A stretch of DNA of 64,000 nt from Chaenocephalus aceratus (GCA_023974075.1 CM043797.1:15920178-15984177); one strand, 5' to 3'. Shown: positions 33,898 to 47,310, numbered from the stretch's first letter. Numbers and translations: made by a program. Notes: generated by a model not told the origin, from the letters alone.

Positions 33898-35636
33898 GTA
33901 ACAATAACAAGAGTAAGTCATTATGTGTTTGTGAATCCCTTCTTAATTCTTCAATCAGAGAAACTCCTATCTCCTGCTTGAACTACAGGAGCTACAGATA
34001 AACGCTTAATTAAATTTAAACCCACATTGTGATTTTTTTGGCCATAATAAAATCTAAACTTGTAGCAGCAGTTTCTTGGACAAAATGGTCAAAGTGCTTC
34101 CAGGAACGGCATGAACTGAATGCATCATGATGAAGCACACAGATGTATCAGTATGACATCTATCAACATGCTTGTTGTATTGTGGAAATCATCATATCAT
34201 TGAGCAGCATCAAGAGAGACAGAAAGAGCTCTTAGGCAATACTATACTTAATTGCAGTGAAGTGACTAGAGCTTGTTTTATAGCTGTCTTGCATTAAAAA
34301 ATAGATGAGAGTGGAAAGAGAGGTGAAGATCTCAGAGAGGGAGAATGATGGAGGGAAAGAGACAGAGAGAGAGCAGGACTTGCAATATAAATGTCTCTGA
34401 AGTCATAGAGGACCATCGATTGCACCTCACATTCTTGAACGAGTGGAATACTTCATGATTAACTTAATCCAGATTACAACTTGCTTATCCATTATCACAT
34501 TATCATTTGAAAACGGCATCTTTTTAACTAAGGCCAAACATGTAATATTGGCCATGTGGCTTACTGAATTATTCTAACACAGGGATCAAATCAGCCACTA
34601 TGTCACCTGAACACATAAACAAGCAGCAGCCAGAAGTGTGAACCACACTATTGTTTTTGTCTGGCTAGAGACTGTGAAGCAGCATATATGCAGATCATAA
34701 TTGAGGGTATTGAACATGATTGAATAGCTCGTCCGGGTGAGAGGAACTGAATAATGCCCTTAACTACAGGTGTGACACCTGGAGAATCGCACTCATTTAC
34801 TAAGAATTAGGCTCACAGCTACCAGACAGCAACCACCTGGTATGTCTGAGTTTCTGCAATGTAGAGTCAATGTAGAGTGTGGAGCCACAGCAAGTCTATT
34901 TGACATTCATATGTTCAATAGTTGTTTAACAGTAACACATTTGCAAGTGTTAAAAAAAATTAGATCACACAACATAGAAAGAAAAAATGAAATGTTATCT
35001 AACGAAACATCATGTCCTTAATAACAGCATTTATTTACAGGATCTACACAGGAGCATTGACTGCATTAAATAGCAACAAGCCCTACCCTAGCCCGGACAG
35101 GCCTCAGCCAAATGTGACCGGACTGTGATTGAGATGTTGGGGTATGTTCAAACACTCCTAAAGATTTACAGATTGAAGTTTATATGCTCCACTGCACTGA
35201 ACGCCTGCAGCATACAGATGTTGCTAACCAGCCTCCGGGAGAGGATTCAGTCTATGGGGAGTCGATCACCGAACATTATGGAAAATCTTAACAATGAATG
35301 AAGACAAGCTGTTTTTTTCCCTTCTTCTGATTTAATTAAAAAACGGCAGCAATATTATGTGTCTTCAAGCAACTGTCAGTTCAGTGACAACTTTGTTTTC
35401 CACCTTCTGATAATAAATTAGGTTTTGCATTGTCATAGTCAATCAGTAAAATACAAATGTACATACACTATATGTAGCTACTTGCAAAAAGTACAACAGT
35501 CTATAAATAATATAAGGTTTCAACTTGTTTTAAATACAACTTGTGCTTTCAGACAAATGCTATTAAAATAGTATTTTTATTGTGAAGCCCAAATCAACCA
35601 AAAATAATCCTGACAGATAATTGAACCCAATGTTAA
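33898..35636. other. nbea intron 1, unique sequence
   Basis: No gene, RNA or transposon recognised in this 1.7-kb stretch. Confidence 0.45.
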
Positions 35637-35644
35637 CTCACAGT

Positions 35645-36461
35645 TAGGGATGTCCCGATCACCTTTTTTTGCTCCCGATCCGATTCCGATCATTTGATTT
35701 TGACAATTTGCCGATACCGATTTTTCCCGATCCGATCTTTATGCAATGCATTAAGAAAAAAAAAAGGTAACAGATAACGGCTGGTCATCCAATGCGATGA
35801 ATTCGGCTATCTAGTTATTTGTTTGGCCTTTTCACTGTTCTGGGGCAGTTTCTCTTTCCTTTTAAAAGTCTCTGAAAGTGTCGGTTGTTTCAGTGCCGTT
35901 ACCCGAGTGGCCGCTGTGTACTCGTCGTGTTGTTGTTGGTGTTTGTTTCTCAGGTAGCGTATTAGATTGGTCGTGTTGAACGTAGCTCTGTTCTTTCCAC
36001 CACGCGGAACCTCCGCCTTGCAAACATTGCATCTGGCTGTTACACTGCCTTCGCTTTCAATTTTATAATACTTCCAAACTCCTGACATTTTCTCTGTCCC
36101 GACTCCCGAGTCACCAGCTGAACGTAGCCTCTCGTTAGCTTACTGCTACTATTAGACACTGCGCCCACTCTGTTGCCAGATTTGAGAGAAATAAGCAACC
36201 AGGTCTATGAAAACAAGCCCAAAAGAAGCAACACATACATGATGTTGTGTAATTTGAAACCAAAACTAAGTCCTCAGGATGACTTTAAGACGTGAACATG
36301 GTCATTTTTGTTTTGTAACATTAAATAAAAAAAAATATTTTATAAAAAAAAAAAAAAAAAAAAATCCCGATCCCCGATTTTTTTCTCCCGATCCCCGATC
36401 TTTTGAAAATCACGTGATCGGCTCCGATCCCCGATCACGTGATCGGATCGGGACATCTCTA
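35645..36461 (-). mobile_element. hAT element with BED-finger ORF
   Basis: 817 bp flanked by exact 8-bp duplications CTCACAGT (35637-35644 and 36462-36469). Ends are TAGGGATGTCCCGATC and GATCGGGACATCTCTA. Sub-terminal repeats of GATCCCCGATC type are on both sides. A run of about 23 A residues lies near 36341-36363. Confidence 0.95.
35807..36088 (-). pseudogene. hAT transposase N-terminal fragment (BED zinc finger)
   Basis: 93 codons beginning MSGVWKYYKIESEGSVTARC. The BED finger is complete: CNVCKAEVPRGGKN, then NTTNLIRYLRNKHQQQHDEY, giving two Cys and a downstream His pair. It continues to LKQPTLSETFKRKEKLP, the usual segment after the finger, and stops at 35807. The catalytic core is absent, so this copy is non-autonomous, although the finger could still bind element ends. 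Confidence 0.85.
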
Positions 36462-36469
36462 CTCACAGT

Positions 36470-37818
36470 ACTAATTATTTTTCATTCGTTTTATTTGTAT
36501 CAATTTTGTCACCAATTAAAATACAGAAATGTTCATGTTTTTCTCAATTACTTCAAACCGTATTGAGGATTACAAATGTTCTAGTCATATGAACAATAAA
36601 TTAAGCAGCCCCATCAATCATCATTAGTACACAAACAGCAATCTGCAGAAGGCCTTTTAAGGTTGTTTGCCTATTTATAGTGAATGGATAATATATTCAG
36701 TGTGCATTAAAACACATTTCTCATAACTCATTGGTTCGCTGTGCCAGGGCATAGGAAGTGGACACATCAATGTTTATGATCATGAAAAAATATAGCTCTG
36801 CCTTTTCAAAAGTCACAGGAGCACTGGGGTTATGCCGTACAGTTTGGATTTGTGTTAATTTAAAAAGTGTTTAAATGCTGAGCTCTAGCTTTGTCATCAG
36901 TCTTGTGAACACTTGACTCAGCCCGAGTCAAGAGTGAAGTCATGTTTCACCGGCAGCATTTCACTCCAAACAACAGGATGAGTCTGGGTTCATTGGAACA
37001 CAACAGAGGATGCAGAATCCCCTGCTACTGTGAAAGCATTGGGTAATATTAAATTGTTCTAACCCTTTATGCTCTTAACCTTTTTTTTTATATTACCATA
37101 TTTCATTCAATATGCTCCTTAGATATCTTTTTTTATTTTATTTGTTTTATTATGTTCTCCTTATAGCATTGTGAAGCACCTTGAGATGACGTGGTTTTTA
37201 AAGTGTGCGATATAAATGAAATGTATTATCATTATTATTATTATATGTGCCTGATTACATTGGGAAAATCTCAATCTGGACTTTGAGACCATCATTCACA
37301 TGATCAGTACTTTTCCTTTACTCACTTCACTCAATCAGTTCCAGAGTATAACTACTGATATCCTACCACAAGGTAAGGATTTATTGAAGACTGGCCTTTA
37401 AGTCCAAACTTTTATGAAGCGCAGTCCCAAGAGGTTTGGGAAAGGGAAATGAATTGTTTGTGTTTATGAGTGAACTGGGCCCCAGGCTGGCACCGTGAAA
37501 CATGAGCCTATGTTTACCGAGGTCTTTTTTAACATCATTAAGTGCAGTTGGGGGCACACATGGCAGATCAACAGCAGTCACATGGAGCACACTGTGGCTG
37601 AGACTTGGAAGTCCTCAGACCAGCAGACTAAGCCTCCGACAGCACTGACACTTAAAAGCATGGCAAATATACTGGGAAAAAGTTACAGTGCACCAAAAGG
37701 TTGTTAGAGCGCGATTGAAAACGAAACTCAAGCAGAGAAGAAAATAGATGTTATACTGAAAGACCGAGTCAAGACAACTTGCTTGTTTTTATTCAGGGTA
37801 AAAATAATGCATTTATCT
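36470..37818. other. nbea intron 1, with a LINE 3' tail fragment
   Basis: Mostly unique. At 37160-37243 lies a short LINE 3' end: GTGAAGCACCTTGAGATGAC, GCGATATAAATGAAATG and an ATT repeat. Nothing else is recognised. Confidence 0.5.
37160..37243 (+). mobile_element. LINE 3' tail fragment with (ATT)n
   Basis: Carries the widely shared 3' untranslated motif of fish LINEs (AGCACCTTGAGATGACGTG, then a ATATAAAT-type box) ending in ATTATTATT. Related to the fragment at 58236-58321. Confidence 0.6.
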
Positions 37819-38552
37819 TAAAGGTCCCATGTCATGCTTTTCCGGTTATTACCCGTCCCCTTGTGTGTTATGAAGGTTTGTTTCTGCATGTAAACGGTCT
37901 GCAGAGTCACAAACCCTCAAAGTACACCCTGTAGCGAGTACAACTCTAACACAGAAAATACCTGTCTGTGCTGCCCCAGAACGCCTTGTTGGAGATTTCT
38001 CTTTATCTTCCTGGGTACAGTGACGTGACCATACCCAAATGGACCCATTGGTCCACACACACTCTAGTGGAGCCTCGCAGATGGGGGTGCTGCAGCCCCC
38101 TCAGCACCCCCCCCCCTTCCCCATTCGCGATGTCTCGCTGTCTCGCAGCAAGTAGGAAATGACAGCAGTAATAGAGCTCACACTGTCCGCTCCTCACAGC
38201 AGCGAGCCGCGCAACGTCCTGCCAACACGACACCCAGACATTCTCATCTGTTTGTCATTACTGGTGTCTTTTTCTGGTTGCTAACGCCATTGTAAAACAT
38301 AATCACTGATGTTCCGCTGTAACGGTGATGGACTCATCAGAACAGAGTGGGCGAGTTGACCAATCAGAGCACAGTGGGCTCACAGGGAGGGGGAGGCAGG
38401 AGCTCCAAAAAGCCGTGTAGGACAGAGAGTGAATACACATACTATACAGAGATGCTGTATGAGAAGCCAATGTGAGTTTGGAAAATTGCACAATGTAAAT
38501 CTATTCTGGTAGACCTCAACAATGGAATCATGATCATGACATGGGACCTTTG
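37819..38552. mobile_element. MITE with AAAGGTCCCATGTCATG ends
   Basis: Left end TAAAGGTCCCATGTCATG (37819-37836) and right end CATGACATGGGACCTTTG (about 38535-38552) are inverted repeats. The 730-bp interior has no coding domain. The end sequence is a common teleost non-autonomous DNA transposon type. The target duplication is not certain. Confidence 0.8.
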
Positions 38553-40192
38553 AAGCAGAAAACCAGAGCGGAGGAAGCATAGGGGAAGATTTGAATGCAG
38601 GAGCTTTAGGAAAGGATACAGTGTACTACTTCTAGTACTACTACCACTAGCACTATTCCTGCTACTACCGCTACTACTAATTGACTAATCACTGTGAGGG
38701 AAACCTCTGAAGAAATTGGAAACAGGACTCGAGACACGAGGAGAGCTTGAGCTTTGATGGCAAACACTGACGGTTTATTTGGAGCTTCGGCCAGAGAATT
38801 CACAAGACATGCCATGAGCCACAAGTTGACACAGGTTGAGATGCCAAACCAACCCAGACCCATGTATTTAGCTAGTTCTGAGAGAATAATCAACATTGTG
38901 CATCACAAGATCGACCACCTCTATCAGCTGACGCCAACACAGGGAGGAACAGGGAGACATAACACTGAGAGCACAGCAGCCAAGGCTACAGGTGCGTGTG
39001 CTCATTACAAACTGATAAACTGGGTCAAAGTTACGGGCCTTGGAGAATATTTCCCCAACAATCACTAATTGATAAGTCGTCAAATTGTATGAGTGGATTC
39101 AAAAGGTCTTTGGTTGTCTATGGTTTGTTAAGGCAGTGGGTAAAGCCCTGCCAAAGGTTGACAGAAGACAGAGCCTCTCCTCATGTGATCTTCCTCTCCT
39201 GTGCACAGCAGAGAGACCGTGTCGCACCATGCATCGCAGCCACCTCATATATCTAATCCTATCTTGATCCTGGGGGTGTACATCTGTATTTAATGTCTTG
39301 GTCTCTGCTCCTTGCCACAACATCACTTTGTGTCATTTCATTTCGAAGATGGTATCACATCCTGTAATAGCCGATTTAGAGGGGATATCATCAAACTGAG
39401 AGAATGACATCAACTGAAGTACCGGGAAAATAAACATTGCTTTTTAACCTTCTACCCTGCAAACAAAGAACCAGATGCACAATAACCTTGCGGTCTCCAA
39501 CAAACACTAAAAAGCTATTTGTGGTGTATTGAGAGGAAGGTTGATCACACAAAAAGAGCAGAAGCAAAAAGAAACCCGACCTGAATATTAAAAGCTCCTT
39601 TCATTGTCGAGTGTAAAAGGCCTTACCTTGGGAATGGTGTGAACTCCATCTGTTTTCATCTTGTCTGCCAATAAATTAAGGACACAATAAAATGTAGCAA
39701 GTCTTGAAAACCACAGAAGGAGCCATTTGTTCAGCTGTCCAGACCTAAAGTCAAACGTTGAGGTTGTTTCCTCATGCTTAAACCTAAATTAATAGTGAAA
39801 GCATGACTACAATATCCAATCGGAGGAAAATGTAATAAATGGAAACACGTGTCAGATGCAAGTAGTCAAATAATTGACTGTGTGCCACCTAATCGTATGC
39901 AGGGGGAAGTGCAGCACAAAGAGATGCTGTCATTTGAATGTGTGGTGTCATGTTATTCATGACTTCACCTGTATAATACAAAAATAAACAACTTATAACC
40001 TCCTTGCTAATCTGGAAAAGTGGTAATAAGATAAAAAAAGATGGCATTTGTAAGAAAATCTATGAAGTGAGTGATTACAGAAATAACAAAGAGGCAGTTG
40101 AACAGTGACACTTTTTCCACAGAGAGGAGCTGCCTGTCCTGATTTCAGCGCCGGGGACAGCTCCCTTCTGGTGGAACTCAGCAGAGGATTAT
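38553..40192. other. nbea intron 1, contains candidate alternative exon
   Basis: Short CTA-type triplet repeats at 38630-38675, otherwise unclassified sequence. The candidate exon at 39627-39664 is listed separately. Confidence 0.45.
39627..39664 (-). other. Candidate alternative nbea 5' exon, 38 nt
   Basis: On the minus strand, TTTATTGGCAG precedes 39664 and GTAAGG follows 39627. The 38 nt contain an ATG with A at -3, and from it an 11-codon frame MKTDGVHTIPK ends exactly at the donor in phase 0. Exon 2 starts in phase 0 with LVGGEFD, so splicing would give an in-frame alternative N terminus. Inserted after a phase-0 first exon it would instead shift the frame, so it makes sense only as part of an alternative 5' leader. 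I do not recall this peptide from known neurobeachins. It may be a chance splice-like sequence. Confidence 0.3.
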
Positions 40193-40983
40193 GGGCTCAG
40201 AACATAATACACACATGCACACAGAAGGATTCACACTTGTATTTCTGGACCCACACTTGTGTTTTTCAATGCATTTTTATAAATAAAAACATCTTGTATT
40301 TTAGTTACACCCGCTATTGATTACTTTTGTCAACATTGGACCTTGACACCGTCCACATAGCTATAGTGAAATAATATAATTGAAAACATTAAGCCTCTTT
40401 GATTTAATAATCCGAGCTGAAACCTCTCTGCCATCTCCTATAACACATACTTCCTTATTTATCTTTGAATAATAATACCGTAAAAATAAAGACGACCATA
40501 CTACGGTCCTTCGGTCCTGAGATTAGCGCCTGCAGGCAGGCTCCATGGACCTGTCAGCTCCGGACTGCACAAAATGCGTACATGAAGCGCTACGTCATGA
40601 ACGCAATGAATCATACCCTCGTGGGGGCGTGCTCATGTGATTGGCTTAGAATTGAGGAGACATCTGATTGGCTATAGATAGAAACAATTACAAGTACGAA
40701 TCGGCTGACCGTCAGGGGAGTCTCAAAAAACCCACACACGAATGCACAGCGATCCGTGCACAGAAAGCGGTTTGTGTTTGCAGGTGCAGGGGATTTAAAC
40801 GGGAAAACAAATATGTGAGGATCAAAAATCCATAATAAAACTTTTTTCTGTATTTGGATTTTATTTACATGTATATGAAACGGAACACATTTGTGTGTGC
40901 ATTGAAAAACACAAGTGTGGATCCGGAAACACAAGTGTGAATCCTTCTGTGTGCATGTGTGTATTATGAGACTGTTCTGAGCC
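40193..40983. mobile_element. Inverted-repeat element, unclassified
   Basis: Arms of about 80 bp at 40193-40272 and 40900-40983 are complementary with few mismatches and one 6-base insertion. Both start GGGCTCAGAACA and contain ATACACACATGCACACAGAA, then a duplicated ACACTTGTGTTT motif. The interior of about 625 bp has no domain. It looks like a fold-back or MITE-type element, but flanking duplications are not evident. Confidence 0.6.
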
Positions 40984-42399
40984 CATACTGGTCTGATGTG
41001 TGGAACGGGGGGGGTTCGCTTTAGGTGAAACTCAGTTCTCACTTTCTATGGATTTATGATGGCGTAAAATGCTTTTATACAGTGTCTTCACCACCTACCC
41101 TCAGCCTGTCAGTCCCATGCCAAACATTATCATGTGGAGCCGTCCATGGTTATAGAAGAGAGGCGTTTCATCTGTCGTCAGTCCCAAACTTTAAAGCAGC
41201 CTGACTGATACAACATTTGAATCAAAGCCCAATAATTCAGGTATGTTTGTATTTAAAAGGTACTTAAGGAACGAGAATGAGAACCTTATGCCTTTGTTCC
41301 ACTCTACCTATTAATCTAAATTGTTGCAGGCCACACACTGGGGCAGTAAGAAGGAGAGCAGTCTAGGTCCGAGGGAAACAGGTCTCCAGGCCACACGGCT
41401 TTTCCTATCTCATATTCACAGCTTACTGTGTGGCAACACTGGCCTGTTTACTATTCTGGAGGTTGTATCATGTGGTCGTTCCTCTAATCCCATGAAATGC
41501 TTGGAATTTATATGCTCACCTCTCCAGAGGGGAAGAGGAAGAAAATTAAAAGGCAACCTTGCAGGAAATATCTCTCTCAACAGGAAGGATGCTGTGCTGC
41601 GTGAACACCTCTAAGAGGAATCCTGACTGAATGATAGTGCTACTCACACAAAACACATCATCCAGGCCAGCACCAGAGTTGTGATTATACTGTAACAACC
41701 TCAAGGGACACGGCTAAGACAATGTGCACACTTTAATTTTCTGAAACAATGCTCTTGCCAAATTTGATGTAGAGCAGAGGCGTCAAGCAATGCAAAAATA
41801 AAACATTTTGTTCATGATCTGAAAAGGAATACTCCGATAATCCAAAGAATTGTTTGCAGAGACATGAAGCTGCTCTCTTAAAACTATAATTGTATAAATT
41901 GGCAGCCAACATAGCTTAATTATAAATGTGACCTGAGATAGACGGTCACCTTGACAGTACTCTGCACTGCAGCATTCTCCTCTGTTCACCTTTGTTGATG
42001 CAGCTTGGTGATTTAATGACATTATAAATGGAAAACTGAAACAAAAAGGTCTTAATCTCTATCTCTGAATTGAAGCCTCAACAAAGCGTCTCTCAATTTA
42101 AATAATTAAGCACATTAGATATGAAGCAACAGTCTTTAGCTGATATTCACCCTACTGACCTTGAGATATTGGTTTCAATAAAGCTCACATTTCAAAATCA
42201 TGGTGCTCATTTACACTTGATGAAACAGAGAGCTGGGGAGAGAATAACAGTCGAGGGGTTTTGTGATAAGAGTGTGCCGTTTTTTTCTGTGGAATAATGC
42301 TGTCAAAAAACATAGTCTTATACACTGTAAAAAATAGAAAAGAGCATCCTTCCTGTTCTGCTACAGTAGTTTCCATCTGGAGAGGAGAAGAGACAAGCG
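40984..42399. other. nbea intron 1, unique sequence
   Basis: No feature recognised before the GGAGA array. Confidence 0.45.
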
Positions 42400-42499
42400 A
42401 GGAGAGGAGAGGAGAGGAGAGGAGAGGAGAGGAGAGGAGAGGAGAGGAGAGGAGAGGAGAGGAGAGGAGAGGAGAGGAGAGGAGAGGAGAGGAGAGGAG
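42400..42499 (+). repeat. (GGAGA)n pentanucleotide array
   Basis: About 20 uninterrupted GGAGA units. The plus strand is pure purine and the minus strand pure pyrimidine over 100 bp, which favours triplex (H-DNA) formation. Long Ser-Pro-Leu frames over it on the minus strand are artefacts of the repeat. Confidence 0.97.
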
Positions 42500-42505
42500 G
42501 GGTTT

Positions 42506-45500
42506 GAAGGTCCACTGCTGATATACACATCTCTTGCTTGATGGGGGAAGAAAAGTACACTGCAATGCAGACAACAGGGCGAGAGAGAAAGTGAAGACGG
42601 AAAACCGAGAGGGTTGAGATCCTTTGGAAGGCATGAAGGACCAAATATTAAAAAGGAGATGACAGCAGCGAGCCGTTGACTCCATCCTCTCCAGATCATA
42701 AAGTCACACTTCTGTTACCAGGCTGGGACAGGGACAAGATGTCCTCCAGGTTCAACACAGAGATCAGTATGCAGGTCACAGAACTGGGCAGGGGAGAGGA
42801 AGAAAGTGGTGGAGACAGTCCACAGTGTTTACTGCAGCAATTCCCCACTCCCTCTGTCCAGCCACAACAGTAATGACACTGTTTCCCCACAGGCGATGTA
42901 TCAACACACTGACAGCAAGCCATACTGGTTTCTTACTGGAGCCATTATTGTATTGGCAAACCTTGGATGACACGTAACGATACATCTAGAGTCGATAACA
43001 ACACTGGTAAACAAACAGGAAGTTCTTCAACAAAGACATCGTGCTAAATATACTTTATAGCTTCAGTTTCCTTTAAGATTGAATGCAGCATATACTGTAG
43101 AGCCAATGTTATTGTGGAGGAGTATTGATGTTTGGCTCACAACGCACGTACACAAACTGTAAAAACTGTGTTCACACCCATTGCTCTTCTTTCCAACCAC
43201 GCTGAGCAATACATAAAACATTCTGTGGGGTTGGGGCCGATGCTTTGATTCCTGAAAGTGTAAAATCACAAGAACGGTGTAACTGTAGGTCGAAACTCTC
43301 TTCCTCACAGGGAATTAGATATTTCATCTAGCAGGGGAGCTTTGTTAAAGTTCACTTTTCCCACTGGGTTTATGTACGATTAGCTAAGTAAATAAAGAAG
43401 GCATATATGTCCCTTATTAAAATTCATAAGGGAAAAAATGGAAGTTGCTGAGCCCTAAACCAAGAACACAGCTCATACCTTGTCTCACTCTCACTGTTAA
43501 AGCTTAATACGAGGATAAGCATAATAAAGCATTACCCCTTTTTGGACTACTTTTCTCTGATTCCCACCCTCACAAATCCTAGCCTGGGGCATGTACATGT
43601 AAATCCCCTTTAATAAATGTATTTATAAGTACTGCCAAGCAACCATCAACTGGCGATACTTCAAATGCTTTGGATACACAAAATAGAAAGAAAAGAAGCC
43701 CTGACAGCTCAACCAAGTCTGAGCAACCTGACACACAGCTGAGATCATGTCCATGCAACAATCATGTACAAAGTGTCATAAAGGGCCTTTACAACAGCTA
43801 AATACTGTAATACTCTTGAAGGAAATGTGGATACACTTAAAGCGGAGTTTATAGTTTAACATGATTAAGAGCAGTGGGAGCATGAAAAGAAAAAAAGGGG
43901 CAATTCTTGCACATTTTAACGTTCTAATCTATGAAAAGATGTTAAGACCAGAAATGCAACTAGGGTTTAAAAAAAACACTTGGCGAGGATATATGAAAAA
44001 AATTATTCGCTTAATAGTGTGTGTGCTGTCTGTACTCCAGCTTCTCGCATTAGCCATGGGCTGGCAGGTGAGGATTAAATGAATCGGTGGTTGTCCACGC
44101 ATCATTATCTACTAGCCCTAGTTAGTCATTATCTAATAGCCAGTGGATGTGCACTAATCAAATGTTCAAGCCCATAATGATTGTCGCTAAAGCAGCGATG
44201 AACAGAAAGCTTTGCATATTCAACGTCAGGGTGAGGCGGGGGTCAAGTAGACACCCTGTCATCTCCCAGTGCAAGTACATTAACAGCTTGATAGGAACTT
44301 CAAAGGCATGCTGCTGGGAGTAATAGGAGTGGGAGGGACGGCCCTGCTGTCCTTTAACCCCATTTGCATCCATCATCTGATGTTAATCACAGTTCAGCAG
44401 TCATGATGATGTGGACAATTATGTGGAGAGAATTGACTAGATCTCTGAATCAAACGGTGACGCAGGCGCAGTGTCAGGGAGTCAAAGTGGGGTTTGGATA
44501 TTGCGTGATTGCCTCCAAAATGGGCAATACCTGAAGATACTAAGGGAGTGTCTTGTTGTGATTGACAGTGTAAAGTATGCTGTCGTTTGTCTGTCTGCAT
44601 ACTGTCCATTATGCCTGCTCTATCTGCAGGGCTCCACTGACCAGGTGTTAGTTACTATCCTCACTGCTCAAGAATCACGCCATGTCTTGCCCTGAAGCAA
44701 CAGCTGCCCTCTCTCACCAATCTGTCACCTCTACCATGGCAGGTCTATCCACTTCAGCCAATCTCCACGCCTCTGAGTCCTTCTCGCAGTGCTGCCTTCC
44801 TCCAGTGTAATTACTTTACTGGCCTGCCACTCCTGAAAATCATTACCCAGTGACAAATGGACCAATCCCATCCCTTGACCATATGATACACAAAAAGTTG
44901 CATATTTGCCTTCAATATTACAAGCTTGACATCAAACATGAACATGATATTACGGCAAGGATCACCACACAAGGAGTAGAATTATGTCACGTATTGAAAC
45001 ACCAACACAGAGATGTTCCTTTAATCAAACCCAACATTTACAGACTTTACAAACCCCTGGTCCTTTGTGAGGACCTATGGCTGTTGGTATCACCTGTGTT
45101 TTCCTCTCATGCCAGGTGGTATATCAAATCAGTGCAGCTGGATTTGATCTGAGGCAGGCTACACACTTTCCGGAGCTTTAATCATTTAAATTCAAAAGAT
45201 GTATGCTGCTGGTGTACTAACACAAATGATCACGCTACACATGTACATTCACGTCTAGAATCAAATCAGAACAAAGCGGTATACTGTAGAAAAGCTTAAG
45301 ATACATACACACATATGAATGGACATATGAATGGAAATACAAGTCAAAAGAGAATAGGCTAAAGTAATTGACTGTAGAGGTTCAGGTGAGGTGTCGGGGT
45401 TTTTCTGGCCTTGGAACAACAACTGCGTAATGTTTCAAAATAACTATATGCAACAAAAACTACAGTATGCCTTAATGTTTGTCTAGTATGCTGGTATACC

Positions 45501-47310
45501 ATGTCAACACATTTGACCACAACAGTGCTATCCATTCCTTAACAAATATATCAAAAACATTTTATACCAATTGTTTTCAAGTCTAAATAAATGATATAAC
45601 TGCTTATCCAAATCCCTATTTCACATAAATATGAAATATAATGCAAACCCAGGCTTTAAAATCTACTGCACCATTAACTCTCTGATGCATCATTTCCGAC
45701 AAAAGAACAAGCAGGGTTTGTGTTACATACTGTATGGCCATGCCACATTAATGTCAATAACATTAATAATAAATAATAGTATAACATTTATTTTAAAATG
45801 CACTTATGCTTATTAGTGTTTCAACCTTAATATTTAAATACTTTTTGATTGTATTCACATCACTTTTAGTAATAGTGTGAATAGTGTGAAGGCTGTATTC
45901 TCTCAGTGATGTTGTATTAAAGTGAACAGGACAGCCAGTCGGGACACAAAGAGGTTAGTCTTGGGTTTCCTTGGCGTACTCCAACCTCTCCCTCAACCCT
46001 GACTGTCATGTTCATGGCGGAAGAAAAGGAAATAAGAATGAATTATTCAAGATCAGCCTGGATGCTCAATCGAGAAAAGGGATACTCACACATCATACCT
46101 TAAAGCTTGTGAATATGTACGACTCGAGCTTGTAGCAGTGTGGTTTAACCAGGATGTGTGATATTCAGTGAAACAGAAATCCACAGCTGAAGGATTTTGT
46201 TGTGAAATCCAAGGAGCGGAAGGCTGTCCCTTGCCTTTCTGTATCAGATTGTTTTACAATCTCTGAAGGCTCCTCTGAAGCAAGTCACAACATCAAATAA
46301 AACAACACAGGTACCACATAGTAATAACAAGTACCATACTCATTTTATATTTGTCAAAAAGTGTTTTTTCCCTTTTCCCTCCATTTGAAAGTAAAATAGG
46401 TTATCAAACACCAAAAAACAACAAAAGACAACAAGAACCAGCTGAAATAATTTGCATGAAAACCTGTTATTGACATCCTCTTGACATTGAAGTGTAGCAG
46501 GGACAACTTGAGAAAATCAATCAGAAACTGCGTGTGAGACAAAAACAAATGCTTGCATTCTAGACAGAAACAGGGCTGCAGTGTTAAACAGAGTGCATCA
46601 GATACATATTGATGCTTCTTAAAAAGGTTGCCGACAAAACCGCATTTTCTTCAAACTCTGCGTGTCTTTATGTGGGTAAGCACATGGTTGCGAATGTGCT
46701 ATTATCTCAGATTGACAGTTCTATTATGGTCTTATTTGATTTACTGTGTAATTACCTGCATCATCACAACCCGTCAGCTCAATCCATTCAGCATTATGAG
46801 GCTGGTGAGCATCATGTGTCTCTCTGAAAATCTGAGTTATGTCAACAATGCATCCTTTTCCTTCACATGGGTGATCAATTTCAGAAAATGTTGCAGACAA
46901 CAGTTCTAGCCTTGAATCTTTAGTGAATATGAATATCCATTAATTAAACTGAGATTACTTACACTCAGATGGTCAAAACATGAAAATGTTTCTGTGTACT
47001 GAGTGAAAGTTGAAATGAGTAACCTATTAAAACAGAAATGAATCCAGCATAGTAATTACTGACATGCCGTTTCATTATCTTGCCTTAAGTTTTCTGCCCT
47101 GCAGAGAATTTGCAAAGCAAAGTTACTTTCAATATGCTTAAGTTTGTAAAAATCTATGTACACAAGTTATTAGGACAACAAAATAAATGATAAAGCCCAT
47201 AACAGGAGTTAGACCTATTTATTCTTGTAAAAACTGTTCAGGACATAATAAGATTCACGAAGATATTTTGACTCTGCTTTTAGCGAAGACAAAATCAGCA
47301 ACATTTAAAA
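42506..47310. other. nbea intron 1, 4.8 kb of unique sequence
   Basis: No exon, RNA gene or mobile element is recognised. It is the longest interval in the window free of obvious repeats other than 18.5-23.5 kb. Confidence 0.45.

Noticed and set aside
40611..41042. 143-codon minus-strand frame
   Set aside because: It overlaps the right arm of the inverted-repeat element, and its HTCTQKDSHL part is simply the same repeat translated, also seen at 40105-40320.
42185..42699. Several Ser-Pro-Leu-rich frames on the minus strand
   Set aside because: They come from translating the GGAGA array in different frames.
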